Origin: Pandoraea faecigallinarum
Lineage (GTDB): Bacteria > Pseudomonadota > Gammaproteobacteria > Burkholderiales > Burkholderiaceae
DNA length: 64,000 nt
Assembly (NCBI RefSeq): GCF_001029105.3
Contig: NZ_CP011807.3
Coordinates: 4,092,001-4,156,000 of the forward strand
Reading direction: 5' to 3'
Position numbers and translations under genes: made by a program. A model generated the notes under the pieces. That model had not been told where the DNA came from, did not search any database, and was given only the letters and a program-made list of their open reading frames with translations. Positions 27,862 to 37,942 of the stretch are shown piece after piece (position 1 is the first letter of the stretch; the number at the start of each line of letters is the position of its first letter).

Positions 27862-29436
27862 ATGTCTGCCTCACTTGCCCCATTGGCCGCCGACGCTTCC
27901 GGTGACGCCCTGGCCCGGTTTCTCGCCGGCCTGCCTGCGCGCATCGATACGCTTGCCGAACGCGTGGCGAGCACTGCGCCCCATCGCGTGGCGCTGATCG
28001 ACGACTTCGGACGCATGACCTACGGCGAACTCGTTCACGCCGTCACGGCCACTGCCGAGCGATTGCGTGCGCATGGCGTGCGCGGCGGCGACCGTGTGAT
28101 GATCGTCGGCGAGAACGGGATTGCCTACGTCGTGCTGCTGCTCGCGGTGGCGTCGCTCGATGCCTGGCCGCTGCTGTGCAACGCCCGCCTCTCGGCGGCG
28201 GAACTGCGCGTGATTCGCGAGCACGCACGTCCGCGCTGCGCGATCTACACGATCGACGCCTCGCCGGACGCCGCCGCCCACGCCCGCTCCAACGCCGCCC
28301 GGATCCAATGGACGGAACTCGCGCTGGGCGCGATTGCGGCGTCCGACGTCGATCCCGGCAGTGTTGCCGAGCCGGTGGAAACCGGCCCGGCGGCCCAATG
28401 CGCGGCCCTGATCTATACGACGGGCACGACAGGCGCCCCCAAGGGCGTGCGGCTCTCGCATCGCAATCTGATGTTCATCGCGGCAGTGTCGAGCACGTTG
28501 CGACATGTCGGCCCCGACGACATCGCCTACGGCGTGCTGCCGATCTCCCATGTCTACGGGCTGACATCGGTCTGTCTCGGCACGCTGTACGCCGGAGGAA
28601 CGTTGCGGCTCGCGGCGCGCTTCACGCCGGAGGCCGTGCTCGACTCGCTCGCCCATGACGGACTGACGATCCTGCAAGGCGTGCCCGCGATGCATGCGCG
28701 TCTGGTGGCCCACGTGGCGACGCAGGGCGTATCGCTGGTCGCCCCCCGCCTGCGTTTCGTCTACTCTGGCGGCTCGCCGCTCGACGCGGCCCTCAAAGCG
28801 CGCGTCGAAGCGTTCTACGGTTTGCCGATCCACAACGGCTACGGGCTGACCGAGAGCAGCCCGACCGTCGCCCAGACGCTGCTCGATGCGCCTCGCGACG
28901 ATTGCGCCGTCGGCCCCGTCATTCCGGGCGTAGCCGTGCGCATCGTGGGGCGGGACGGGGAAGATCTGCCGGACGGCGAAGTCGGTGAACTCTGGGTGCG
29001 CGGCCCGAACGTCATGCTCGGCTACTACCGGGCGCCGGAACTGACCGCCGCGACCGTCACCGCGGACGGCTGGCTGCGCACCGGCGATCTTGCACGCCGT
29101 GCGGGGGACGGCGCCCTTTTCCTGGCCGGACGCGCCAGGGAACTCATCATCCACTCCGGTTTCAACGTCTACCCCATCGAAGTCGAACAGGCGCTCGCCA
29201 GTCACCCCGACGTGCTTCAGGCCGCCGTGGTGGGTCATCCACACGAAGGTAACGAGCAGGTCGTCGCGTTCGTGCAAGCGCTGCCGGGACATGCGATCGA
29301 CGTCGACGCGCTTGCCGAATGGGCGGCGAAGCGCCTCGCGCCTTACAAACGCCCGGCGCGCATTCGCGTGCTGGACACCCTGCCCGCCGCCTCCACCGGC
29401 AAGGTGCTCAAGCACAGGCTCAAGGCCCTGCTCTGA
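27862..29436 (+). CDS. Acyl-CoA synthetase / class I AMP-forming ligase
   Basis: This 524-residue ANL-superfamily enzyme has the P-loop-like YTTGTTGAPKGVRLSH near residue 193, the A5 motif NGYGLTESSP near 330, GWLRTGDLARR near 407, the hinge GRARELIIHSGFNVYP, and the catalytic Lys in STGKVLKHRL near the C-terminus. It activates a carboxylic acid as an adenylate and most likely forms an acyl-CoA; the acid is unknown. The start follows TACAAT by 6 nt with no Shine-Dalgarno, so a leaderless mRNA is possible. An inverted repeat GATTG-TAAG-CAATC (27822-27835) lies just upstream. Confidence 0.86.
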   Translation: MSASLAPLAADASGDALARFLAGLPARIDTLAERVASTAPHRVALIDDFGRMTYGELVHAVTATAERLRAHGVRGGDRVMIVGENGIAYVVLLLAVASLDAWPLLCNARLSAAELRVIREHARPRCAIYTIDASPDAAAHARSNAARIQWTELALGAIAASDVDPGSVAEPVETGPAAQCAALIYTTGTTGAPKGVRLSHRNLMFIAAVSSTLRHVGPDDIAYGVLPISHVYGLTSVCLGTLYAGGTLRLAARFTPEAVLDSLAHDGLTILQGVPAMHARLVAHVATQGVSLVAPRLRFVYSGGSPLDAALKARVEAFYGLPIHNGYGLTESSPTVAQTLLDAPRDDCAVGPVIPGVAVRIVGRDGEDLPDGEVGELWVRGPNVMLGYYRAPELTAATVTADGWLRTGDLARRAGDGALFLAGRARELIIHSGFNVYPIEVEQALASHPDVLQAAVVGHPHEGNEQVVAFVQALPGHAIDVDALAEWAAKRLAPYKRPARIRVLDTLPAASTGKVLKHRLKALL

Positions 29437-29471
29437 CGCTCGACGAGGACAAGGACGAGGACAACCGCACC

Positions 29472-30374
29472 TCACCCGCGCGGGTGATGCTGCGCATGGA
29501 GCGACTTGAGACGTTCGCGAGCGACGTGCGTGTAGATCTGCGTGGTGGAAATGTCGGCGTGACCGAGCAGCAATTGCACGACGCGAAGATCCGCGCCGTG
29601 ATTGATCAGATGGGTGGCGAACGCATGCCGTAGCGTGTGCGGCGAGAGCGGCGCGCGAATGTCCGCCTGCAATGCATAACGCTTGATCAGGTACCAGAAC
29701 GCCTGACGCGTCATGCCCTCGCCGCGTTGCGTGACGAAAAGCGTGTCGCAGGTCCGGCCGTTGAGCAGCACGCGGCGGCTCTCGTCGAGATAGCGTGCCA
29801 GCCATGCGTTGGCCTCCTCGCCGAACGGCACGAGGCGCTCCTTCGCGCCCTTGCCGAAGATACGCAGCACGCCCTCGTTCAGTCCCACTTCGATGGTCTT
29901 GAGCGCCACCAGCTCCGACACGCGCAGTCCGCTCGCATACATGAGTTCCAGCATGGCGCGATCGCGCAGGCCCAGCGGCTGTGTCAGGTCGGGCGCAGCG
30001 AGCAGCGCCTCGACCTGCGCCTCCGACAACGTCGAGGGCAATCGTTGCGCCCGCTTGGCCGACGCGATACGCAAACAAGGATCGTGCTGCACGACATGCT
30101 CGCGCAGCGCCCACTGGTAGAAGCGTTTGAAGACGGACAGCCGCCGGTTCACACTGCTGGCCCGACTCTCGCGACGCCACGCCAGATAAGCCGAGAGCGC
30201 GGCCTCGTCGACGGCATCGAGGGCGATCTCGTACGTCTTGAAAAGCCAGTCGGCAAAGAGCCGCAAGTCGCGACGATAGGCGTCGAGCGTGTTTCGGGAA
30301 AGGCCGTCTTCAAGCCAGATCGTGTCGCAGAACTGGTCGATGAGGGCTGTACTGCGCTCGTTGGGATGACTCAA
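29472..30374 (-). CDS. xerD: Tyrosine recombinase XerD
   Basis: This 300-residue site-specific recombinase acts with XerC at dif to resolve chromosome dimers. The N-terminal SAM-like domain contains DQFCDTIWLEDGLSRNTLDAYRRDLRLFADW. The catalytic domain carries Arg in YASGLRVSELVAL, Lys in FGKGAKERLVPFG, HTLRHAFATHLI, GHADISTTQIYTHV with the Tyr nucleophile. I chose the TTG start that overlaps the queG stop (TTGA), which gives standard XerD length; an ATG-led extension to 30557 has no family counterpart. Overlap suggests coupling with queG. Confidence 0.94.
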   Translation of the reverse strand: MSHPNERSTALIDQFCDTIWLEDGLSRNTLDAYRRDLRLFADWLFKTYEIALDAVDEAALSAYLAWRRESRASSVNRRLSVFKRFYQWALREHVVQHDPCLRIASAKRAQRLPSTLSEAQVEALLAAPDLTQPLGLRDRAMLELMYASGLRVSELVALKTIEVGLNEGVLRIFGKGAKERLVPFGEEANAWLARYLDESRRVLLNGRTCDTLFVTQRGEGMTRQAFWYLIKRYALQADIRAPLSPHTLRHAFATHLINHGADLRVVQLLLGHADISTTQIYTHVARERLKSLHAQHHPRG

Positions 30375-31657
30375 ACCAGGGCTCCTTCCGTGGGCGCCTG
30401 TCCTTGCTGCGCAAGCGCCCATTCGACATGTTCCCGGACCAGCGCCGAGGGATGTGCGCGCCGCGCAAGCAAGGCCTCGCGTATCGAGGTGCGCGCCTCC
30501 TGTGCGGTCGTCTCGCGCAGCGCGTTGCCGAGCCCGACCGCCAGATTGCGCAGCCACCGCTCATGGCCGATACGGCGAATCGGGCTGCCTGCCAGCCGCT
30601 CCATGAATTCTGTCTCGCTCCAGGCAAAGAGCTCGACGAGCGACGAGCCGTCGAGCCGGTTGCGCGGGGCGAAATCCGCGAGCGGCGACGGTTGCGCGAA
30701 CTTGTTCCAGGGGCAATACAACTGACAATCGTCGCAGCCGTAAATACGATTGCCCATCTTCGCGCGCAGCGGTTCGGGAATCGCGCCCTTGTGCTCGATG
30801 GTTAGGTACGACACGCACAGGCGGGCATCGACACGAAACGGTTCGGTGATCGCACCGGTCGGGCACACGTCGAGGCAGCGCCGGCACTGCCCGCAGTGTT
30901 CGCCGCGCGCCATGGCCCCCCCGCCGGCTTGGTCGGCTTCCTCGGCTTCGTCGGCTTGGTCGGCATCGGCCGGCAGCGGCACATCGACGAAGATCTCGCC
31001 GAGGAAAAAGAGCGAACCGGCCTCGCGCGAGAGCAGCAGCGTGTGCTTGCCGCGCCAGCCGAGTCCGGCCTTCTGCGCGAGTTCGACTTCGAGCACCGGT
31101 GCGGAATCGGTAAATACGCGATACCCGAACGGGCCGATGGCCTGCGTGATGCGATCGGACAACTGCTGCAAGCGATTGCGCATGACCTTGTGGTAGTCGC
31201 GTCCTCTGGCGTAGATCGATACGATGGCTTCGCCCGGACGCGCCGCACGCGCGGCTTCATGCTCGCGCCAATGCGCGAGATCGACATCGCCAGGAAGGTA
31301 ATTCATGCGCGCGCTGATGACGCGTACCGTGCCGGGCACCAGTTCGGCGGGCCGCGCACGCTTCATGCCGTGGGCCGCCATGTAATCCATGTCGCCATGA
31401 CAGCCGTCGTCGAGCCATTGTTGTAACCCCGCTTCGGCGTGCGAGAGATCGGTGTGGGCGATGCCCACGTGGCCGAACCCGAGTTCGCGCGCCCAGGCGC
31501 GAATCTGCACGGCAAGCGCTGCCAGCCCCTCGGAATCGAGGGCCGGCGGCGTCGCGTTGTCGCGCGAGGACGACACTTCCGGGGTCTGCGGAGGTGTCGA
31601 CGGCTCGACTTGTGCGGCGGTAGCGGGGAAAATCACGGAAGCTTTCATCGACTCCAT
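30371..31657 (-). CDS. queG: Epoxyqueuosine reductase QueG
   Basis: QueG performs the last step of queuosine tRNA modification, reducing epoxyqueuosine with a cobalamin and two [4Fe-4S] clusters. The ferredoxin-like cluster motifs CGQCRRCLDVCPTGAI and GCDDCQLYCPWNKFAQ are complete. SIYARGRDYHKVMRNRLQQL and DSAPVLEVELAQKAGLGWRGKHTLLL are also family phrases. An acidic Ala/Asp/Glu-rich insertion (PADADQADEAEEADQAGG) precedes the first cluster. Starts at 31687, 31657 or 31648 are possible; the first would overlap the divergent tsaE start. HEAT-like repeats form the C-terminus. Confidence 0.93.
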   Translation of the reverse strand: MESMKASVIFPATAAQVEPSTPPQTPEVSSSRDNATPPALDSEGLAALAVQIRAWARELGFGHVGIAHTDLSHAEAGLQQWLDDGCHGDMDYMAAHGMKRARPAELVPGTVRVISARMNYLPGDVDLAHWREHEAARAARPGEAIVSIYARGRDYHKVMRNRLQQLSDRITQAIGPFGYRVFTDSAPVLEVELAQKAGLGWRGKHTLLLSREAGSLFFLGEIFVDVPLPADADQADEAEEADQAGGGAMARGEHCGQCRRCLDVCPTGAITEPFRVDARLCVSYLTIEHKGAIPEPLRAKMGNRIYGCDDCQLYCPWNKFAQPSPLADFAPRNRLDGSSLVELFAWSETEFMERLAGSPIRRIGHERWLRNLAVGLGNALRETTAQEARTSIREALLARRAHPSALVREHVEWALAQQGQAPTEGALV

Positions 31658-31665
31658 TTTACGCA

Positions 31666-32199
31666 ATGCCCGCCACGCCCGATCCATCGGCGCCGCCCTT
31701 GCTGGGCGAGCGCATCTTCGCGCTACCGGACGAAGCCGCTACCGAGGCCTTCGCGGCGGCGTTCGCGCGCGTCGTCGTGGAACGCATGGCGCATACCGAC
31801 GCCGCGCACGCGGGTCTGCACGTGCAGCTCTCGGGCGACCTCGGCGCAGGCAAGACCACCTTCGTGCGAGCCCTGTTGCGCGCGCTGGGTCACACGGGCC
31901 GCGTCAAAAGCCCTACCTACGCGCTGTGTGAACCATACAACATCGACACACCACAAGGTGTGCTGCCGGTCTATCATTTCGATCTGTACCGCTTCGCCGA
32001 TCCGGCCGAATGGCATGACACGGGCTTTCGCGAGCATTTCGCAGGCGACGCGCTGTGCCTGGTCGAGTGGCCGGAAAAAGCCGAAGGACTTCTTGGCGTC
32101 CCCGATTTGCGCCTTTGGCTGGAACCTGTCGGCGACAGTCGCCGTCTCACGACGAGCGCCTACACGCCGGCCGGTCTTGCTTGCCTGAATTCATGCTGA
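31666..32199 (+). CDS. tsaE: tRNA t6A37 biosynthesis ATPase TsaE
   Basis: This 177-residue ATPase supports TsaB/TsaD in making threonylcarbamoyladenosine at tRNA position 37. The Walker A motif GDLGAGKTTFVRALL is near residue 57, followed by KSPTYALCEPY, VYHFDLYRFADPAEW and LVEWPEKAEGLL. Length is typical. It is divergent from queG with only about 8 bp between the two start codons and overlaps amiC by 7 nt, the conserved tsaE-amidase arrangement. Confidence 0.95.
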   Translation: MPATPDPSAPPLLGERIFALPDEAATEAFAAAFARVVVERMAHTDAAHAGLHVQLSGDLGAGKTTFVRALLRALGHTGRVKSPTYALCEPYNIDTPQGVLPVYHFDLYRFADPAEWHDTGFREHFAGDALCLVEWPEKAEGLLGVPDLRLWLEPVGDSRRLTTSAYTPAGLACLNSC

Positions 32200-33676
32200 T
32201 CAAACGCTTCGCCCGTACCGACGACGCCTCATCGCCCAATGCCGGCCGCCGCCGCGCCTTGCGCGCTGGCGCATCGACCCTGATTCTCGCCCTCACCGGC
32301 CCCCGTCTGGCCTTCGCCAATGCCATCGTCGCGGTGCGCGTCTGGCCGGCGAGGGACTACACACGCGTCACGCTCGAGACCGATAACCCCGTCAGGTTCC
32401 AGCAGCAGTTGATGGAAAGCCCGAACCGCTTCGTCATCGATCTCGACGAAGTGGATCTCAGTCCTGCGCTGCGCGAGCTCGTCGCGAAAATCCAGCCGAA
32501 CGACCCGCAAATCGCGCAAGTGCGCGTGGGGCAATTCAAACCCGGCGTGGTGCGCATGGTCTTCGACCTGAAGGCGGGCGTGAAACCGCAGTCGTTCACG
32601 CTGCCGCCGGTGGCGGGCTACAAGTACCGAACGGTGTTCGATCTGTATCCGGCCGTCGAACCGGATCCGCTCATGGAACTGCTCGCGCAGACGGCGAACA
32701 AGGCCCAGGCGCTCGCACAGAATTCGCATTCGTCCCCGGCACAGGGCGGCGGCACCACACCCAGCACGGACGAAAGCGAGGCATTCTTCCAGAAGTACGC
32801 GCAGCGCGAACCAGGTGGACGAATGCCCAAACCCGGCCCGGCACCTACCGCACCCGCCATACCGGACAAGGCACCTCCGCTGGCCCAACGCAAGGGGGAC
32901 AAGGAGGACAAGGACGACGCCGACGACTACGTACCACCGGCAAATGCGCAGAAAACGGCGCGTCTGCTCACCATCGCGCTCGACCCGGGACACGGTGGTG
33001 AAGACCCCGGCGCCGTCGGCGCGCGCGGCACTTGCGAGAAGGTCGTGGTGTTGCAGATCGCCCAGCGCCTGCGCCGGAAGATCGATGCCGAGCCGAACAT
33101 GCGCGCGATGATGACCCGCGACGCCGATTTCTTCGTGCCGCTCGGCGTGCGGGTGCAAAAGGCGCGTCGCGTCTCCGCCGATCTCTTCATGTCGATTCAC
33201 GCCGACGCGTTCACCTCGCCCTCGGCCAACGGCGCATCGGTGTTCGCGCTATCCGAACGGGGCGCGACGAGCGCGACGGCGCGGCTTCTCGAAAGGACAC
33301 AGAATGCATCCGATCTGATCGGCGGCGTCAACATCAAGACGAACGACCGCACAGTCGCCCACGCGCTGCTCGATATGTCGACGACGGCGCAGATCCGCGA
33401 CAGCAAGGTGTTCGGCACCGCGCTGCTCACGCAGATCGGCACGGTCGCGCCGCGCCGCGCCTGCATAGCAAGAACGTCGAACAAGCCGCGTTTGCCGTGC
33501 TCAAGGCGCCCGACATCCCGTCGGTGCTTGTCGAGACGGCCTTCATCAGCAACCTCGACGAAGAGCGCAATCTGAACGATCCGGCCTACCAGGAGCGATT
33601 GGCCGACGCGCTGCTCAAGGGCATCAAGGCGTATTTCGCCAAAAATCCCCCCATCGCCAAGAACCGCACTGCCTGA
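32193..33676 (+). pseudogene. amiC: N-acetylmuramoyl-L-alanine amidase AmiC, frameshifted at a GCGCC repeat
   Basis: The ATG at 32193 opens a 460-codon frame with a Tat-like signal (GRRRALRAGASTLILAL), an AMIN domain (about residues 50-150), a Pro/Asp-rich linker, and an Amidase_3 domain with zinc ligands in [23 protein letters not shown] and SIHADAF. After LLTQIGTV the frame goes wrong: the conserved end [18 protein letters not shown] and the catalytic Glu in [10 protein letters not shown] lie in another frame, stopping at 33676. The break coincides with (GCGCC)3 at 33447-33461; with two copies the reading frame is intact (492 residues). As written, the enzyme lacks its catalytic Glu. The cause may be real slippage or a sequence error. 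It normally cleaves septal peptidoglycan during daughter-cell separation. Confidence 0.88.
33447..33461 (+). repeat. Pentanucleotide repeat (GCGCC)3 at the amiC frameshift
   Basis: Three exact tandem copies of GCGCC. Removing one 5-nt copy makes the flanking amidase frames continuous (T-V-A-P-R-L-H-S-K). The extra unit changes the frame by +2. Confidence 0.85.
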
Positions 33677-33702
33677 CGCGAACGTCGCGTCGCGGACATC
33701 GC

Positions 33703-33738
33703 AAAAAAATGGCGCGCCCGACAGGACGCGCCATTTTT
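33703..33738. terminator. Bidirectional terminator between amiC and the DedA gene
   Basis: ATGGCGCG at 33709-33716 pairs with CGCGCCAT at 33727-33734 around a 10-nt loop; A7 precedes and TTTTT follows, so it works on both strands for the convergent genes. Confidence 0.88.
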
Positions 33739-33801
33739 CATTGAAGCGAACGGCGTGGCGACCGGGGAGCCGCCTCGCCCGGGCATCTCATCCGAATACC
33801 G

Positions 33802-34473
33802 TTACTTGCCCTGCCCTTGCGGCGCACCACGGCGACGCCCGCGCGTGAGCAGCTTCCACAGCGCGCCCAGGGCGATGGGCACCACCGCGGCGGAAATACC
33901 GACCAGCACGATGATGTTCAGGTACTGCTTGACCAGCGGCAGGTTGCCGAACAGATAGCCGCCGCCCACGAGCAGCACCACCCAGATCAGCGCGCCGAGC
34001 ACGTTGTACAACTGGAAGCGCCCCCACGACATGGCCGAGACGCCGGCAACGAACGGAGCAAACGTACGCACGACGGGCACGAAACGCGCCATCACGATGG
34101 TCTTGCCGCCGTGATGTTCGTAGAAGTCGTGGGTTTTGCGCAGCGCGTCGCGATCGAGGAACCGCCAGTTCTTCTCGTATACGCGGGGGCCGATCTTCGA
34201 GCCGATCCAGTAATTGAGCGTGTTGCCGCTCACCGCTGCGATAAAGAGCAGCACACCGAGCAGCCACGGATCCATGGCGCCGGTGGCGGCAAAGGCGCCG
34301 CCGATGAACAGCAGGGAATCGCCCGGAAGAAACGGGAAAAGCACCAGCCCTGTTTCCACGAATACGATCATGAACAGGAACAGATACACCCAGTTTCCGT
34401 ACTGATCGATAAACACCCCCAAGTGTTTATCGATGTGGAGCACCATCTCCAGCAATTGCACCAAAGTATCCAA
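33802..34473 (-). CDS. DedA-family inner-membrane protein
   Basis: This 223-residue protein of the DedA/SNARE-associated family has a re-entrant-like segment ETGLVLFPFLPGDSLLFIGGAFAATG near residue 40, the motif FYEHHGGKTIVMARFVPVVRTFAPFVAGVSAMSWGRF near 118-155, and further hydrophobic helices. The conserved acidic residue in VETG and the Arg residues of RFVPVVRT are present. Family members support membrane homeostasis and undecaprenyl-phosphate or phospholipid flipping, and in Burkholderia polymyxin resistance; the exact paralogue is not assigned. Transcribed alone. Confidence 0.9.
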   Translation of the reverse strand: MDTLVQLLEMVLHIDKHLGVFIDQYGNWVYLFLFMIVFVETGLVLFPFLPGDSLLFIGGAFAATGAMDPWLLGVLLFIAAVSGNTLNYWIGSKIGPRVYEKNWRFLDRDALRKTHDFYEHHGGKTIVMARFVPVVRTFAPFVAGVSAMSWGRFQLYNVLGALIWVVLLVGGGYLFGNLPLVKQYLNIIVLVGISAAVVPIALGALWKLLTRGRRRGAPQGQGK

Positions 34474-34776
34474 GTCGATTCCTCAAGATAAAGGACGCCG
34501 GCCCGTTCCCGCGGGCGCGCGACGAGTCGCATCATACCAGCGCGGCCGTCGTGCGTCGTTAAGTCTGCGTGACGCTAACACCCGCTGCCGAGGCAGGCCG
34601 CGCGCGTCCCAAATCGCCACTTGTCGCCGTATTCCTTGCCGATTTGCCGTCCCGGCCAGCATCCCACACCGGAATTAGTTGCCACTTAAAGCCGCCTGGA
34701 GGGGAACGAACCCGGTATTACCGGCCGGAACATCGCACGATCTATGTCTTTGAGGGCACGCTTTATAATGGTTCCC

Positions 34777-36891
34777 ATGTCTGCCACCCCGACCCCCGCC
34801 CCGAACGTCCCGAACGTCCCGAACGCTCCGGATACCCCGGACGCTCCGGATCCGGCCACCGCGCCTCCCCAACGCCGCCCCGGCCCCATGCCGGCGGGGC
34901 TCGCCCCGGCGCGCGCCATTCGCGTCCTTCCCGACCAGTTGATCAGTCAGATCGCCGCCGGCGAGGTGGTCGAGCGCCCGGCCTCCGTGGTCAAGGAGTT
35001 GCTGGAGAACGCCCTCGACGCGGGCGCCCGGGCGCTTCAAATCAAGCTGGAAGAAGGCGGCGTGCGCCGCATCGCGATTACCGACGACGGCGGCGGCATG
35101 TCCGCCGAACAATTGCCGCTGGCGCTCACCCGCCACGCGACGAGCAAGATCCGCACGCTCGACGAACTCGAATCGGTGCTCACGCTCGGATTCCGCGGCG
35201 AAGCCCTGGCGTCCATCGCCTCCGTGGCGCAGCTCACGCTCTCGAGCCGCCAAATCGATGCGCCGCATGCGACCGCCATCGACGGCAATACCGGCGCGCT
35301 CACCCCGGCCGCCGGCCCCGTGGGCACCACCGTCGACGTGCGCGACCTGTACTTCAACACGCCCGCGCGACGCAAGTTTCTCAAGACGGAACAGACCGAG
35401 TTCGGTCATTGCATGGACGTCATCCGCCGCAGCGCATTGGCGCGCCCGGACGTCGGCTTCTCGATCCTGCACAACAACCGGGCCGTCGAGCACTGGAACG
35501 CGTCGGATGCCGCCACGCGGGTCGCACGCGTGCTCGGCAACGACTTTGCCGACGCGCATCTGGCGCTCGATGAAGGCGCGGCCGAATTGCGCCTTTCGGG
35601 CTTCGTCGGCCTGCCGACCGCGAGCCGCGGCCGCGCGGACCAGCAGTTTTTCTTCGTGAACGGCCGCTTCGTACGCGACAAGCTGCTCACGCACGCCGTG
35701 CGCGCCGCTTATGAAGACGTGCTGCACGGCGATCGCTACCCGGCGTACGTGCTGTATTTCGAACTACCGCCGCAGTTGGTGGACGTGAACGTTCACCCGT
35801 CGAAAATCGAAGTGCGCTTTCGCGATGCCCGCAGCGTTCACCAATTCGTGTTCCACGCCGTGCAACGTGCACTGGCGCGCGCGGCGGGCAGCGGCGGCGC
35901 GACGCATGCCGCACACCTGACCGAAGGCGGCGGACTTGCCGCCGGTCCCGGCGCAGTGGCCGGATTGGGCGGCGGCTTCGGCGCGCGCTCCACCGGAGGG
36001 TTCGGCACCCCGGGCGGCAGCAATTGGAATTCGCGTGCGCAACAAGGGGCGTTGCCGATGGCGCAGCCCCTGTCCGTCTACGACAATCTGTTCGGACGCG
36101 CGGCGCCGCCGGCGGCGCGCCCCTACGGCCAGTCCGGCGTGACTGGCCTGACCGGTGTAACCGACGTGCCTTCGCCGGTCTACGGGAACGCCAACGGCTC
36201 TCCGGGCGGCGCCCCCGGCACGACACCGGACGGCGCACCGCCGGGCAGTGGCCTCGCCCACGCCTTCGCGGCGAGCGCCAACGGCAGCGCCGACGCCCAG
36301 GCACTCGAACAACCGCTGGGCTTTGCGCTCGGCCAGTTGCACGGCATCTACATCCTCGCGCAGAACGCCCATGGCCTCGTGCTCGTCGACATGCACGCCG
36401 CGCACGAGCGCATCCTTTACGAACGCTTCAAGCAGGCGCTTATCGAGCGCAGCGTGCCTGTCCAGCCGCTACTCATTCCGGTGACGTTCTTCGCGGATCC
36501 GGTGGAAATCGGCACGGCGGAAGAACATCGGGAGACGTTGACGGCGCTCGGCTTCGACCTCGCCGCCATGTCCCCCACCACGCTGGCCGTGCGCGCCATC
36601 CCCGCGCTGCTCGACGGCGCCGACGCGCAGGCGCTCGCGCGGGCCGTGCTGGCCGATCTGCGCCAGTACGGCGGCTCTCGCGTGCTTACCGAGCGTCAGC
36701 ACGAACTGCTCGGCACGCTCGCCTGCCACACGGCGGTGCGTGCCAACCGGCGACTGACGCACGAGGAAATGAACGCTTTGCTGCGTCAGATGGAGGCGAC
36801 CGAACGGGCCGACCAATGCAATCACGGACGCCCCACCTGGTACCAGCTCACGCTCGGCGACCTCGACAGGTTATTCATGCGCGGACGTTGA
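34777..36891 (+). CDS. mutL: DNA mismatch repair protein MutL
   Basis: MutL links MutS mismatch recognition to downstream repair. The 704-residue protein has the GHKL ATPase domain ([48 protein letters not shown]), an S5-like domain ([27 protein letters not shown]), a long Gly/Pro/Ala-rich linker (about residues 375-510) and a C-terminal dimerisation domain without an obvious endonuclease motif. An extra Pro/Asn/Asp-rich N-terminus of about 45 residues precedes the ATPase domain. The start is uncertain: 34744, 34768, 34777 or 34888. TATAAT at 34764-34769 ends 7 nt before 34777, suggesting a leaderless message. Confidence 0.93.
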   Translation: MSATPTPAPNVPNVPNAPDTPDAPDPATAPPQRRPGPMPAGLAPARAIRVLPDQLISQIAAGEVVERPASVVKELLENALDAGARALQIKLEEGGVRRIAITDDGGGMSAEQLPLALTRHATSKIRTLDELESVLTLGFRGEALASIASVAQLTLSSRQIDAPHATAIDGNTGALTPAAGPVGTTVDVRDLYFNTPARRKFLKTEQTEFGHCMDVIRRSALARPDVGFSILHNNRAVEHWNASDAATRVARVLGNDFADAHLALDEGAAELRLSGFVGLPTASRGRADQQFFFVNGRFVRDKLLTHAVRAAYEDVLHGDRYPAYVLYFELPPQLVDVNVHPSKIEVRFRDARSVHQFVFHAVQRALARAAGSGGATHAAHLTEGGGLAAGPGAVAGLGGGFGARSTGGFGTPGGSNWNSRAQQGALPMAQPLSVYDNLFGRAAPPAARPYGQSGVTGLTGVTDVPSPVYGNANGSPGGAPGTTPDGAPPGSGLAHAFAASANGSADAQALEQPLGFALGQLHGIYILAQNAHGLVLVDMHAAHERILYERFKQALIERSVPVQPLLIPVTFFADPVEIGTAEEHRETLTALGFDLAAMSPTTLAVRAIPALLDGADAQALARAVLADLRQYGGSRVLTERQHELLGTLACHTAVRANRRLTHEEMNALLRQMEATERADQCNHGRPTWYQLTLGDLDRLFMRGR

Positions 36892-36898
36892 GCGGTTC

Positions 36899-37846
36899 AT
36901 GAACGCAAATCCCCCGATCGTCTGTCTGCTGGGCCCGACGGCATCCGGCAAGACCGCCGCCGCCCTTGCCCTCGCACAAGACACCCCGCTGGAGATTATC
37001 AGCGTCGATTCCGCCCTCGTGTATCGCGAGATGGACATCGGCACGGCAAAACCGAGTGCCGAAGAACTCGCCGCCGTGCCGCATCACCTGATCGACATCA
37101 TCGATCCGCGCGACACCTATTGCGCCGCGCAGTTTCGCGAAGACACGCTGCGTCTGGTCGACGGCATCGCCGCGCGCGGACGCCGCGCGTTACTCGTCGG
37201 CGGCACCATGCTCTACTACAAGGCGCTCACGCAAGGTCTCTCGCCGCTGCCGGCTGCCGATGCGGATGTGCGGGCGGCACTTGACGAGGACGCCGCGCGC
37301 GACGGCTGGCCGGCGCTTCACGCGCGGCTCGCCAGCGTCGATCCCGCAACGGCGGCGCGTCTCGCCCCGAACGACTCGCAGCGCATTCAGCGCGCGCTGG
37401 AGATCTTCCTGCTGTCGGGCAAGCCGATGTCGCAGTGGCTCGCCGAACAGGCACCCGCACGGGACACGGCGTCGCCACACACATTCGTGCCCGTGGCGCT
37501 GGAGCCAGGCGAGCGTTCGATACTGCATGCGCGCATTGCCGAGCGTTTCCGCCTGATGCTCGCCGCCGGTTTCATCGAAGAAGTCGAACGCCTGCGGGCG
37601 CGAGGCGATCTCGATCCCGGCTTACCCTCGATGCGTTGCGTAGGCTACCGTCAGGTGTGGGAATACCTCGACGGCAAGACCGACTACGACACCATGCGCG
37701 ATAAGGGCATCTTCGCCACGCGTCAGTTGTGCAAACGGCAACTGACGTGGCTGCGTTCGATGCCCGAGCGTCACATCGTCGACTGCACCGCCCCCGACGC
37801 GACGCAACGCGCCCTGGCCACCGTGCGCAATCTCTGGCAAGCCTGA
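36899..37846 (+). CDS. miaA: tRNA dimethylallyltransferase
   Basis: MiaA prenylates A37 of tRNAs reading UNN codons. The 315-residue protein begins with the P-loop [17 protein letters not shown] near residues 10-26, then [54 protein letters not shown], and [19 protein letters not shown]. All are family signatures and length is standard. It follows mutL by 7 bp in the same orientation, the conserved mutL-miaA pair. Confidence 0.96.
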   Translation: MNANPPIVCLLGPTASGKTAAALALAQDTPLEIISVDSALVYREMDIGTAKPSAEELAAVPHHLIDIIDPRDTYCAAQFREDTLRLVDGIAARGRRALLVGGTMLYYKALTQGLSPLPAADADVRAALDEDAARDGWPALHARLASVDPATAARLAPNDSQRIQRALEIFLLSGKPMSQWLAEQAPARDTASPHTFVPVALEPGERSILHARIAERFRLMLAAGFIEEVERLRARGDLDPGLPSMRCVGYRQVWEYLDGKTDYDTMRDKGIFATRQLCKRQLTWLRSMPERHIVDCTAPDATQRALATVRNLWQA

Positions 37847-37861
37847 CCCTTGCCTGCCCGC

Positions 37862-37889
37862 GCTGCGCCGCCCCCGAGGTCGGCGCAGC
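37862..37889 (+). other. GC-rich hairpin after miaA without T-run
   Basis: Perfect 9-bp stem GCTGCGCCG / CGGCGCAGC 15 bp after the miaA stop, followed by a C/T-rich tract. It may contribute to ending the mutL-miaA transcript, but a T-run is missing. Confidence 0.4.
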
Positions 37890-37942
37890 CCCTCCCTCTC
37901 CGTTGAAACCCTGACAGCTTTCCGGTTTGCACGTCGATTTTG

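Noticed and set aside
27871..30180. 769-codon minus-strand open frame across the AMP-ligase and xerD region
   Set aside because: Arg/His/Gly-rich composition without domains; the plus-strand ligase and minus-strand xerD in other frames carry all the family motifs.
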